Shown here one piece after another: positions 25,801 to 32,748 of a DNA stretch of 48,710 nucleotides. The notes below the pieces were generated by a model. That model searched no databases, was not told the origin of the DNA, and was given only the letters and a program-made list of their open reading frames with translations. Within the stretch, counting starts at the first letter, position 1. Each line of letters starts with the position of its first letter. The stretch comes from Methylococcales bacterium (GTDB taxonomy: Bacteria > Pseudomonadota > Gammaproteobacteria > Methylococcales > Methylomonadaceae), in the NCBI GenBank assembly GCA_026398895.1, contig JAPLRZ010000034.1:1-48710 (forward strand), written 5' to 3'. The translations under genes and the position numbers were made by a program.

Positions 25801-28266
25801 GCGGCACACGAAATCACCGCTACCTTAGCATCAGGTGCAATGAGTCACGGTGCATTATTGGCAGAAGCCCATGAAGCTGTTGCCCAAGGCACAAATATTG
25901 TTGGTGCGTTAAGCAACTCTGGTGAAGGCGGCGAGCATAGCAGTCGTTTTGGCACACTGCGTTCCAGCAAAATCAAACAATTTGCCTCAGGACGCTTTGG
26001 CGTATGGGCGGGTTATTTAGCCGATTCCAACATTGAAGAAATTGAAATTAAAATCGCTCAAGGTGCAAAACCTGGTGAAGGTGGACAATTACCCGCAGCA
26101 AAAGTGTCAGTCGAAATTGCTGCCTTGCGTGGCGGTACGCCGCGTGTGGAATTAGTCAGTCCACCGCCGCATCATGACACTTATTCGATTGAAGATTTAG
26201 GGCAGTTAATCCACGATGCCAAAGCGGCGCGAGTGAAAGTTGGCGTTAAATTAGTCTCCTCCGAAGGCATAGGCACGATTGCCGTTGGTGTGGCAAAAGC
26301 AGGCGCGGACGTGATTAATGTCGCGGGGAACACAGGCGGCACAGGTGCAGCAGCCGTGACCAGCTTAAAACACAGCGGACGCTCTCCTGAAATTGGTGTT
26401 GCCGAAGTACATCAAGCCTTAGCCGTCAATGGCTTACGCGATAAAGTCGTGTTGCGTTGCAGTGGCGCACATCAAAGCGGATCAGACGTGATTAAATCCG
26501 CTATTTTGGGCGCGGATTCGTTTGAATTCGGCACCACTGCATTGATGATGTTGCGTTGTGTAATGGCGAAAAACTGTAATATCAAATGCCCCGCAGGGCT
26601 AACCACTGCGCATGAAGAATTTAAAGGCGATCCGCGTGTGCTTGCCCAATATTTCATGAATTTAGCCCACGAAGTCAGAGAATTATTGGCAGCATTAGGC
26701 TATCGCAGTTTGCAGGAATTACGCGGCAAAACCGAATTACTGCACTTAATCAATCACCCCAGCATGGTTGGGCAACTGGATTTACGCAAAATGCTCGCGC
26801 CTGTTGACGTGGTGAAAATCGACAAAGCCATTTATCTGGAAGCTAATTTTCATATTGACGGCAACATCATTGCCCAAATCAAGGCAGGTTTAGATAATCA
26901 TCAAAAACCGATTGTTATCGAAGGCAAAGGTTTTAAACTTAACAACTGTAATAAATCCGTGGGAGGTCAAGCCGCAATTGATCTGGAGCGTTATTTAAAC
27001 TACCAACAAAGCGAATCGCACCCGCTTATTTATCGCACAGCAGAAGGACGGAGATATTTAGCCCCAGACAGCGTGACTATTCGCACCCACGGTTCAGCAG
27101 GACAAAGCTATGCGGCATTTTTAAATGACGGGCTGCGCATGGAACACAAAGGCACTTGCAATGATGGCGTAGGAAAATCTGCCTGTGGTGGCGTGTTAGT
27201 GGTTGAATCCCCAGGTGGTGGTATTAAAACACAGGGGAATAACGTGCTGATTGGCAACTTTGCCTTGTTCGGTGCAACAGGCGGCAAAGCCTTTATCAAC
27301 GGCGAAGCGGGCGACCGTTTTGCGGTGCGTAATTCAGGCGCGATGGCAGTTGTTGAAGGCGTGGGTGATTTTGCCTGTGAATACATGACCAACGGCGCAG
27401 TATTAAATATCGGCGGTTTTGGTAAAGGTTTCTGCAACGGTATGTCAGGCGGCAACGCTTACCAGTATGACCCCGACAACCGCTTAGAAGCCTTATACGA
27501 TAAAAGTTCAGTCGAACTACACCGTTTAACCGAAGACACAGAATCAGCCAAAGCCCATGAACAAATTATACTTGCCATGCTGGAACAACACGCTGATTAT
27601 GCCAATTCCAGCAAAGCGCGACATTTATTGGCTAACTGGACAAATGAACGCCAGCATTTTGTGTTTGCCCTGCCGTTATGGCTATTCAAAACTCAAACTG
27701 CCAGCCATTTACAAGCGGCACTCGACCGTAAAGAAATGCTGGAAGAATTAGCGGTAGAACTAGCACAAGTGCAAATCGCCCAAGTCCAAAAAGCCTATAA
27801 AGCTGAACAACCATTATTTGGCGGTGCGATTCCTGAACAAACTGCTAAATTAATCAATAGCTTTGCTGTACTCGATAAAGCGGGACAGCTTGCGCGTGAA
27901 ATGTATAAGAATCCAAAACAGGTTTTGGACTCCAGCAAAATAGAACAAGCCGCACGTAAACTTATTTTGGAGCGTCCGCGTAAACTCCAAGAAGCCCTAG
28001 TTAAAAACACCCGCGAAGCCTACAGCCATTACACTGATGAGCAGTTAGCGTGCTTATTAGCCAGTAAACGCATTAACGACTATAAAAACGCGTTAATCAA
28101 CCGTGCTGTACAAAGCATTTATTCCTTTGGTTCTACTGTGTGGATTATTGAGCAAGATAGACACAACTGCCAAGCGTTAGTTGGAATTCCTTGTGTTGAA
28201 CAACATCTCGCTAACATTGTTAGCTTAGAGATTGCCCAAGGAATGTTAAGCGAGGTGGTTGCGTAG
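22825..28266 (+). CDS. Glutamate synthase large-subunit-like protein with insert and long C-terminal extension
   Basis: The 1813-residue protein is built like GltB. It has an N-terminal glutaminase with the cysteine at residue 24 (DSCGVGFITH, implying an N-terminal propeptide) and RFSTNTAP and HNGELNT motifs. A central domain and an FMN synthase domain follow (GALSNSGEGGEHSSRF, KPGEGGQLP, PPPHHDTYSIEDL). Near residues 1244-1254 is an iron-sulfur cysteine set CVMAKNCNIKC, whose last spacing is one shorter than the usual C-x5-C-x4-C. The GXGXG beta-helix spans about 1425-1555. Two features are unusual: an insert of about 80 residues near 902-990 before the FMN domain, and about 220 extra residues after the beta-helix (E. 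coli GltB is about 1486). No gltD lies nearby. The start follows a GGACAGGACG ribosome site. Confidence 0.88.
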   Translation: MTENPRLHTKEAMLYNAELSQDSCGVGFITHKQSKQSHDLLVKSHEALCTIPHRGGMSAEGIGDGAGVNIDLSLNFFRKITGNPALELGQFGVANFFYPEDHAHHDSDANELVERHFNDFKLPILARRVIPVDNTVLNAAAIKAQLPIEQFIFARPTHLKDASHVEFERHIQAALLDIEVEGFSREELAGFYPLSMSSRTQVYKGRLNSHEVIPYFIDLYDTDHCCHTLFFHTRFSTNTAPATMMAQPFRYMAHNGELNTDKKNRLSENAIARQHGKHICFPCGQSDSGRLDQTLTRRINEDDLDIVTAVLAMMPPAWENDSTLSPDVRAMLEYFSLYEEKNDGPAALIFSDGIRVGARLDRLGLRPLRSVETHEYLAVMSEAGQIDFTPTDIVKRGRIEAGSMLYFDHSTGETYHNHQVLDRLAKEKDYAALLVQRCIHLSELPKVELSELSHEHGLNIDQRYTAYSLNQESFRFLLDPILVTGLEKVTAMGYGLAPNALSSAEGGMSRYFSQRFAQVTNPPLDSIRESDGMTLRVALGAKPTFSDDDSKQLVIESPILQRTQLEQIRRQTTVSTVTLDMLYTPDFNNAVQNETNLTDALTAVCEQVATAARNNTGIIILTDVNISESQAAIPALLMIAAANQYLVKQGLRFNSSLIAETGQAASPHDVATLLGFGASAICPLSVHNRVMTHYTPAEQQKVLDKFQKGTEKSLMKTMGKFGLCTAESYIGGEFFESNYLDTDEPKLSPYFPNIHASVGGVHYADIAASNTEWHHKALTVREEKDIPFLGLFKERQDGAGHSYGNTAVREYIRMTDEAILYIPEQAPEASDLAYLDLGYEKRTPEQIDAFGITPAYRSFTKNLYAERELRPAALRDIMDFPVDVTQAESVDDFDRILGSQNLRGNINYLIRGLCVNRADDYEFAIGFTERDSNQRAENLVQHFKKRFADTPFNIVVLENTIVITLIDNYSLLANYLSSIQTARPPIALANVQAAHEITATLASGAMSHGALLAEAHEAVAQGTNIVGALSNSGEGGEHSSRFGTLRSSKIKQFASGRFGVWAGYLADSNIEEIEIKIAQGAKPGEGGQLPAAKVSVEIAALRGGTPRVELVSPPPHHDTYSIEDLGQLIHDAKAARVKVGVKLVSSEGIGTIAVGVAKAGADVINVAGNTGGTGAAAVTSLKHSGRSPEIGVAEVHQALAVNGLRDKVVLRCSGAHQSGSDVIKSAILGADSFEFGTTALMMLRCVMAKNCNIKCPAGLTTAHEEFKGDPRVLAQYFMNLAHEVRELLAALGYRSLQELRGKTELLHLINHPSMVGQLDLRKMLAPVDVVKIDKAIYLEANFHIDGNIIAQIKAGLDNHQKPIVIEGKGFKLNNCNKSVGGQAAIDLERYLNYQQSESHPLIYRTAEGRRYLAPDSVTIRTHGSAGQSYAAFLNDGLRMEHKGTCNDGVGKSACGGVLVVESPGGGIKTQGNNVLIGNFALFGATGGKAFINGEAGDRFAVRNSGAMAVVEGVGDFACEYMTNGAVLNIGGFGKGFCNGMSGGNAYQYDPDNRLEALYDKSSVELHRLTEDTESAKAHEQIILAMLEQHADYANSSKARHLLANWTNERQHFVFALPLWLFKTQTASHLQAALDRKEMLEELAVELAQVQIAQVQKAYKAEQPLFGGAIPEQTAKLINSFAVLDKAGQLAREMYKNPKQVLDSSKIEQAARKLILERPRKLQEALVKNTREAYSHYTDEQLACLLASKRINDYKNALINRAVQSIYSFGSTVWIIEQDRHNCQALVGIPCVEQHLANIVSLEIAQGMLSEVVA

Positions 28267-28314
28267 TGTGTGTAGGTACGGATTTATCCGCATTGAGCGG
28301 GTTCAGTTGAGTTG
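28267..28314. other. Short gap after the glutamate-synthase-like gene
   Basis: It includes GTACGGATTTATCCGCATTG, a small GGAT/ATCC hairpin resembling the other dispersed repeats. No gene is present. Confidence 0.3.
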
Positions 28315-28536
28315 TCAGGATTGGGCGATAGTGGAGAAATCGACACCCCCGTTGGCTTCAAATTCAGCCAGCTTGGATTCCGCTTCTGAGACGATCGCGG
28401 CAGTATAAATAGCCCGTAGGTCAGTGGTAACCTCTTTGCGTTGCTTCGAGCCAACGTAGTTCAGGCAGTGTCTGATCCTATGAACGACACAAAGCTGAAC
28501 AGCGGTGTTGGGATAAACCGCTTCGATGGCTTCGGC
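28315..28536 (-). pseudogene. IS256-family (mutator) transposase fragment
   Basis: The minus-strand frame encodes AEAIEAVYPNTAVQLCVVHR, then LNYVGSKQRKEVTTDLRAIY and ends at a TGA. This is the conserved central block of IS256-type transposases (A-I-x-x-V-Y-P-x-T-x-x-Q-x-C-x-V-H-x-x-R). The frame is cut by a stop just before the block, and the N-terminal half is absent. Confidence 0.8.
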
Positions 28537-28548
28537 TTATTAAAGTGC

Positions 28549-28860
28549 TTAATTATCACGAAGCGGCATTTCACGAACTTGCATTTCACGAACTTGCATT
28601 TCACGAACTCGCATTTCAGGAAACTCCCTTTCACTAACTAATCTTTCACGAGTTGTCAGTTCACGAAGCGGCATAGGGTTCGATATTTCAAGTTCTGGTG
28701 GTTCATCAGCGTCCGCTATCTCTTCAGGCTCATAGTCTTCAGCGGTCGAAACTAGCTTCCCATCACTGGAAAGTTTAAGTACGATTCTTTCCTCTTGGGT
28801 AAACGAGCAACCAGAAATCATGGTAAATAATACCACCAACATTCGTAATTTATATTTCAT
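28549..28860 (-). CDS. Small lipoprotein with a five-residue tandem repeat
   Basis: The 103-residue protein has a lipoprotein signal, with the lipobox ISGC placing the lipidated Cys at residue 18. An acidic stretch EDYEPEEIADADEPPELE (about 42-59) is followed by a C-terminal array of about eight pentads with consensus x-V-R-E-M: PLREL, TTRER, LVSER, EFPEM, RVREM, QVREM, QVREM, PLRDN. The DNA behind it repeats every 15 bases. No family is recognised. Because the repeat number can change by slippage and the stop is only 13 bases from an IS256 remnant, the present C-terminus may be recent. Confidence 0.55.
   Translation of the reverse strand: MKYKLRMLVVLFTMISGCSFTQEERIVLKLSSDGKLVSTAEDYEPEEIADADEPPELEISNPMPLRELTTRERLVSEREFPEMRVREMQVREMQVREMPLRDN
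28552..28675. repeat. 15-bp tandem repeat array (CGAACTTGCATTTCA units)
   Basis: Three to four near-identical units of CATTTCACGAACTTG lie at about 28563-28620, with more diverged copies up to 28675. GAAGCGGCAT occurs at both borders of the array. Unit length is a multiple of three, so copy changes keep the lipoprotein frame. Confidence 0.75.
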
Positions 28861-28895
28861 GATGTCACCATTTAGTCAGTGAAAAAGGTCTGGTA

Positions 28896-28936
28896 GTTAT
28901 ACACAAAAGTAAAAACAACAGATTTAAGACACTACC
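28896..28936. repeat. Solo end of the GGTAGTG...AAATCTGTTGTTTTTAC repeat
   Basis: AAAAGTAAAAACAACAGATT followed by TAAGACACTACC matches the end forms at 4302-4330 and 34920-34948. It lies in the gap between the DhaL gene and the lipoprotein gene, followed by non-coding sequence to 29001. Confidence 0.6.
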
Positions 28937-29001
28937 AGTAAATCGAGCTATTTTTCCGCGTTCTAAAACGGACTGCCTTTGGACTCATGACGAGCCTATT
29001 T

Positions 29002-29628
29002 TTATAGTTCGGCTAATACGGCAACAATCGCACAAATCATTAATTGGCTGGTTCTAGCCCCTGCATCAATGTGTCCTAGTGAGCGTTCTTCTAAATAAGA
29101 GGCGCGTCCTTTGGTGGCTAACATATCACGAGTGGATTCCATGCCAGTAATAGCGACTTGTGGGACGTTTTCTAATAGCTCAGGCAAGCTAACATCTACC
29201 GCTGTTTGTAAATAATCCGCTACGGGGATTAATACATCGAGCATGGTTTTTTCACCTGTATCGGCTTTGCCTCGTTGTTTAACTGCGTCTACGCCTGCTT
29301 TAAAAATGGCGGCAAAGGTTTGTTGATTGATTGTTTGGTTACGCGCAGCTTTACTCATAGTGACAAATAAAGTACCGAATAATGAACCTGATGCACCGCC
29401 GATGATTGACATTATAGTCATGCCCATTTTTTGCCACGCGCTTGCCCAATCGAGTTGGCTTAATTCTTCACGTTGTGCCATGAGTGCGTTAAGTCCGCGT
29501 TGTAAATTGATGACGTGATCGCCGTCACCGATGGCTTGATCTAAGGCGGTGATTTCTTCGGCGTTGGTTTCGATGGTGTTGGCTACAGCTTCGATTAAAC
29601 GGGGCAATAAGGCGGGGGTCAATGACAT
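29002..29628 (-). CDS. dhaL: DhaL-type dihydroxyacetone kinase subunit (DAK2 domain)
   Basis: From the ATG at 29628 the protein has 208 residues, the normal DhaL length. It contains LDQAIGDGDH (the Mg-ADP-binding aspartates), a GGASGSLFGTLF loop and a conserved C-terminal G-R-A-S-Y-L-x-E-R-S-x-G-H-I-D-A-G motif. A GTG at 29676 would add 16 residues, but these derive from a dispersed TGGGTTACGC repeat, so I prefer the ATG. DhaL transfers phosphate to DhaK-bound dihydroxyacetone. No dhaK or PTS dhaM gene is present in the window, so the partner is unknown. Confidence 0.85.
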   Translation of the reverse strand: MSLTPALLPRLIEAVANTIETNAEEITALDQAIGDGDHVINLQRGLNALMAQREELSQLDWASAWQKMGMTIMSIIGGASGSLFGTLFVTMSKAARNQTINQQTFAAIFKAGVDAVKQRGKADTGEKTMLDVLIPVADYLQTAVDVSLPELLENVPQVAITGMESTRDMLATKGRASYLEERSLGHIDAGARTSQLMICAIVAVLAEL

Positions 29629-29650
29629 AGCGGCTTTCTCAGGTAAATAT

Positions 29651-29693
29651 TGGGTTACGCTGCTCGACAAGCTCACAGCTAACCCAAGCTACG
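29651..29693. repeat. TGGGTTACGC...AACCCAAGCTACG dispersed repeat
   Basis: TGGGTTACGCTGCTCGACAA pairs with the inverse outer arm AACCCA, and GAGCTTGTCGAGCA-like pairing lies inside. This TGGGTTA/TAACCCA design resembles widely dispersed intergenic repeats. It sits directly upstream of dhaL. Confidence 0.6.
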
Positions 29694-29725
29694 ATAGGGT
29701 TTAGTGTAATGGTAATGACATTTTT

Positions 29726-29932
29726 TTATACAGGTGTTTGTAATTTTTTTAACAGGCTTTTGCTAATGGCATCGGTAAAGTCTTCAACATTTTCATACGC
29801 TTGCCGCTGTGCGAATTCAACTAACGCACCCACCAGTTTTTTAGTTTCGGCAATCTCTTCGTGCGAACGCCCACAGCCTTGGCAATGTGTGCCGTCTTTA
29901 GTGCAATTATCTGTACAGGGATTAAATTTCAT
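29726..29932 (-). CDS. DUF1289-like small Cys-rich protein
   Basis: This is a 68-residue protein whose N-terminal NPCTDNC...HCQGCGRSHEEIAE matches the DUF1289 pattern (P-C-x3-C ... C-x-G-C-G-R-x-x-x-E-I). The four cysteines likely bind metal. The function of this family is not known. It lies 10 bases after the cupin gene on the same strand and looks cotranscribed with the cupin-MBL-LOG genes. Confidence 0.75.
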   Translation of the reverse strand: MKFNPCTDNCTKDGTHCQGCGRSHEEIAETKKLVGALVEFAQRQAYENVEDFTDAISKSLLKKLQTPV

Positions 29933-29942
29933 GTTTATTTCC

Positions 29943-30263
29943 TCAATGATATAAGTGAACGGCTAGCCAAATGGTTTGAATATCGGGTACAGTCCATTCA
30001 ACACGGTGTTTAGTATGCGCTGGAATGAAAACACTGTCACCCGCGACCATCGATAGTTTTTGCAGGTTCTGCTCATAAACCAACACGGCATGCCCTTCCA
30101 ACACTAGCACCCATTCATCCCACGCTTGATCGTACCATTGCTCAATCGGGGTGCTATGACCTTGAGAGACGATACGTTCAATGTGAACGTTGTCGCGCTT
30201 AAGCAGGCTGGTGAATAATTCTTCGGGTAGCTCTGTTGGGATATTGGCAAAAATGTTATTCAT
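29943..30263 (-). CDS. Single-domain cupin
   Basis: From ATG 30261-30263 the protein has 106 residues. The conserved core is EWVLVLEGHAVLVYE, then LSMVAGDSVFIPAHTKHRVEWT with the downstream cupin histidine; only part of the usual metal-ligand set is seen. The longer frame upstream overlaps the MBL gene out of frame and is not used. The start lies four bases before the end of spacing from the MBL stop, indicating translational coupling. Substrate unknown. Confidence 0.8.
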   Translation of the reverse strand: MNNIFANIPTELPEELFTSLLKRDNVHIERIVSQGHSTPIEQWYDQAWDEWVLVLEGHAVLVYEQNLQKLSMVAGDSVFIPAHTKHRVEWTVPDIQTIWLAVHLYH

Positions 30264-30267
30264 AAGT

Positions 30268-31665
30268 CTATAAGGTAATTTTTTCGCCGACTTTGGGAAT
30301 ATTGGCATTCCAGCCAGTGCGCTGAAAACAGGTTTGTAATGACAGCGTTGCCGACTTTTCACCGTGTACTAAATAAAGACGCGGCTTGGTTTCAAAATGA
30401 CTCGCCCATTGCAATAATTGACTTTGATCGGCGTGCGCACTTAATGCACCTAGAGTGTGGACTTTGGCGGCAACAGCGACTTCAGCCCCTAAAATCTTGA
30501 GATATTTCTTTTTGCCGTCAACAATGGCGCGTCCTAATGTGCCTTCAGCTTGAAAACCTGCGATGATGATATGGGCGTTGCGTCGCCAGAGGTTGTATTT
30601 GAGATGGTGACGAATACGCCCGCCATTACACATTCCACTACCTGCAATAATAATTACGCCGCCAACAATGCGATTAACTGCCATTGATTCTTCCGCAGTT
30701 TCAGAATAAATCAAACCATGCAACCACGCGTGCCAACCTTGTGGCGCGACTTTGGTGAATTCTGGATCATCAATATTGAATAAGTCGGTATTGTCCGCGT
30801 AAATCTCACTGGCTTTAATCGCCATTGGGCTGTCTAAATAAATTTGCTGTTGTGGCAGTCCGCCTTGGCGTTGCAGTTTGCCTAACCAATAAATTAAATC
30901 TTGAGTGCGACCGACAGCAAACGCAGGAATAATCACGTTACCGCCACTATGCGCCGCTTCGGCTAATGCGTCGCGTAATTCGTCTACCGTATCAACTAAA
31001 GGTTTATGATCCCGATCGCCGTAGGTGGATTCCAATAATAATACATCGGCTTCGGTCAAAATGGCGGGATCGCGTAATAATGGCGACAGCGGATTGCCTA
31101 AGTCACCTGAAAAGACTAAGGTTTTACTTTCCTTGCCCTCTTTAATCTGTAGGCGCACGATGGATGAACCCAAAATATGTCCCGCTTCATGAAAAGAAAC
31201 GCTGATGCCTTTGAGAATTTTGGTTTCTTTACCGTAGGCAATGGGCTTTCTGAGTTTCAGTAAGGCTTCCACATCTTCAAGATCATAAAGCGGTTCTAGC
31301 AATTTTTTACCAGCGCGTTCACGCTTTTTATTTTCCCATTCAATATCGCGTAGCTGTATGTGTACCGCATCTTTGAGCAGTAGTTCCAGTAATGGAAAAC
31401 TAGCTTCGGTTAAATACACCACGCCTTTGAAGCCATCTTTAAGCAGTTTGGGTAAGCGTCCACAATGATCCAAATGGGCATGAGACAACACCACCGCATC
31501 AATTTCAGCAGGATTAAACGGAAAATCATCGGCGTTTTGCTTTTCAGTTTCTTTAGAACCTTGAAACAAGCCGCAGTCTAATAAAATTCGCTGGTGTTTG
31601 GTTTCTAGTAAATAACACGAGCCTGTCACTTGTCCTGTCGCGCCTAAAAAAGTGAGCGTAGTCAT
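30268..31665 (-). CDS. MBL-fold beta-CASP nuclease-like protein
   Basis: The 465-residue protein has the metallo-beta-lactamase motif SHAHLDHCGRLP (about residues 59-70), a beta-CASP domain with LLESTYGDRDH, the motif GSGMCNGGRIRHHL, and a C-terminal Zn-dependent RNA-metabolism motif LSAHADQSQLLQW ... VHGE. This is the CPSF-73/RNase J-like group, in bacteria usually annotated as MBL-fold RNA-processing exonuclease. Its start overlaps the LOG gene stop by four bases (ATGA), so the two are coupled. Confidence 0.9.
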   Translation of the reverse strand: MTTLTFLGATGQVTGSCYLLETKHQRILLDCGLFQGSKETEKQNADDFPFNPAEIDAVVLSHAHLDHCGRLPKLLKDGFKGVVYLTEASFPLLELLLKDAVHIQLRDIEWENKKRERAGKKLLEPLYDLEDVEALLKLRKPIAYGKETKILKGISVSFHEAGHILGSSIVRLQIKEGKESKTLVFSGDLGNPLSPLLRDPAILTEADVLLLESTYGDRDHKPLVDTVDELRDALAEAAHSGGNVIIPAFAVGRTQDLIYWLGKLQRQGGLPQQQIYLDSPMAIKASEIYADNTDLFNIDDPEFTKVAPQGWHAWLHGLIYSETAEESMAVNRIVGGVIIIAGSGMCNGGRIRHHLKYNLWRRNAHIIIAGFQAEGTLGRAIVDGKKKYLKILGAEVAVAAKVHTLGALSAHADQSQLLQWASHFETKPRLYLVHGEKSATLSLQTCFQRTGWNANIPKVGEKITL

Positions 31666-32597
31666 ACTGTTACCTTCTTGTTGTCAGAGTGGTTGTCATT
31701 AATTATGCCGTTACCCTTTAAAATAAGTTGCCATGCTTGCTCAGCGGTTTCGGCGTATTGAATCAATTCACGATCACAGGCGGTGATTGCCCCTTCTTCA
31801 ACCAGTGCATCGAAATTGATGATTTTTTCCCAGTACAGTTGCCCGAATAAAATCACGGGAATGCGTTTGACTTTTTTAGTTTGAATTAGGGTCAACGCTT
31901 CAAACAGTTCATCCATTGTGCCGAATCCCCCTGGAAATGCGACTAAAGCAATGGCTCGCATTAAAAAGTGCATTTTACGAATCGCAAAATAATGAAATTG
32001 AAAACACAGTTCAGGGGTAATGTAAGGATTAGGATTTTGTTCATGTGGCAGAACAATATTTAACCCCATACTTTTACCGCCCACATCCGATGCCCCGCGA
32101 TTCGCCGCTTCCATAATACCCGGTCCGCCGCCTGTCACCACTATCCACGGGTATTTGTGTTTTTTTGCTGCTGAAGTAATCAGTGCGCCCAATTTCCGTG
32201 CTTCATGGTAGTAGTGACTTTTCATCGATATGCGTCGCGCAATCGTCAAATCATGAGCCAAACTTAACTCATCAGGGTGTTCGTTCCACGCATTTTCCGC
32301 ATTAATCAGCTCTTGTTGTGCCTTATCGTCACCATGAATCCGCGCACTACCAAAAATAACTACCGTGGATTTAATGCCAAGTTCGGATTGTGCTAACTCA
32401 GGTTTGAGTAATTCTAACTGCAAACGCACGGGGCGTAACTCGTCACGCATCATAAAATCAAAGTCATCATACGCCAAACGATAGGACGGTGATTGGGTTT
32501 GTGCAGTGCCATCATTGTACGAAACATGAGCTGCATCCTCTTTAGCAGAAGGAAAAAGACTTTCGTTAAGTATTTTTGTTTTTTTAGTCATCGGCAT
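31662..32597 (-). CDS. LOG-family Rossmann-fold protein (nucleotide 5'-monophosphate phosphoribohydrolase type)
   Basis: The 311-residue protein has the LOG hallmarks VTGGGPGIMEAANRGA (about residues 154-169) and LVAFPGGFGTMDELFEALTL (P-G-G-x-G-T-x-x-E near 218-237). LOG proteins cleave nucleoside 5'-monophosphates to base and ribose phosphate, and the group includes cytokinin-activating enzymes and PpnN-like proteins. This one has an N-terminal extension of about 80 residues. It is the first gene of the minus-strand set with MBL, cupin and DUF1289 genes. A second ATG two codons inside is also possible. Confidence 0.88.
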   Translation of the reverse strand: MPMTKKTKILNESLFPSAKEDAAHVSYNDGTAQTQSPSYRLAYDDFDFMMRDELRPVRLQLELLKPELAQSELGIKSTVVIFGSARIHGDDKAQQELINAENAWNEHPDELSLAHDLTIARRISMKSHYYHEARKLGALITSAAKKHKYPWIVVTGGGPGIMEAANRGASDVGGKSMGLNIVLPHEQNPNPYITPELCFQFHYFAIRKMHFLMRAIALVAFPGGFGTMDELFEALTLIQTKKVKRIPVILFGQLYWEKIINFDALVEEGAITACDRELIQYAETAEQAWQLILKGNGIINDNHSDNKKVTV

Positions 32598-32618
32598 TCC
32601 GTGTTAAGGTAGTGTAAA

Positions 32619-32720
32619 ATGGTGTTTTTCAACAAGAAAATCGAAATACCTCAACTGGGTAGTTTCGATTACCATCAGATTAATGAAGGCTATTTGACGA
32701 TTAGCCGCGTTAGGAACTGA
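32619..32720 (+). CDS. Possible 33-residue small protein
   Basis: ATG 32619-32621 opens a 33-codon frame (MVFFNKKIEIPQLGSFDYHQ ...) ending at TGA 32718-32720, with AAGG upstream. It lies in the divergent gap between the LOG gene and the L,D-transpeptidase gene. There is no recognised motif; it may be a genuine small gene or the start of a truncated one. Confidence 0.3.
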   Translation: MVFFNKKIEIPQLGSFDYHQINEGYLTISRVRN

Positions 32721-32748
32721 TTATTTTTTTACCAATAGGCGTAGTAGT

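Noticed and set aside
28441..28641. Plus-strand frame with FTNLH repeats
   Set aside because: It is the antisense reading of the 15-base repeat of the lipoprotein gene and begins inside the IS256 remnant.
28552..28675. Direct repeats considered as a CRISPR array
   Set aside because: The units are contiguous 15-mers without spacers, are in a coding frame, and no cas gene is nearby.
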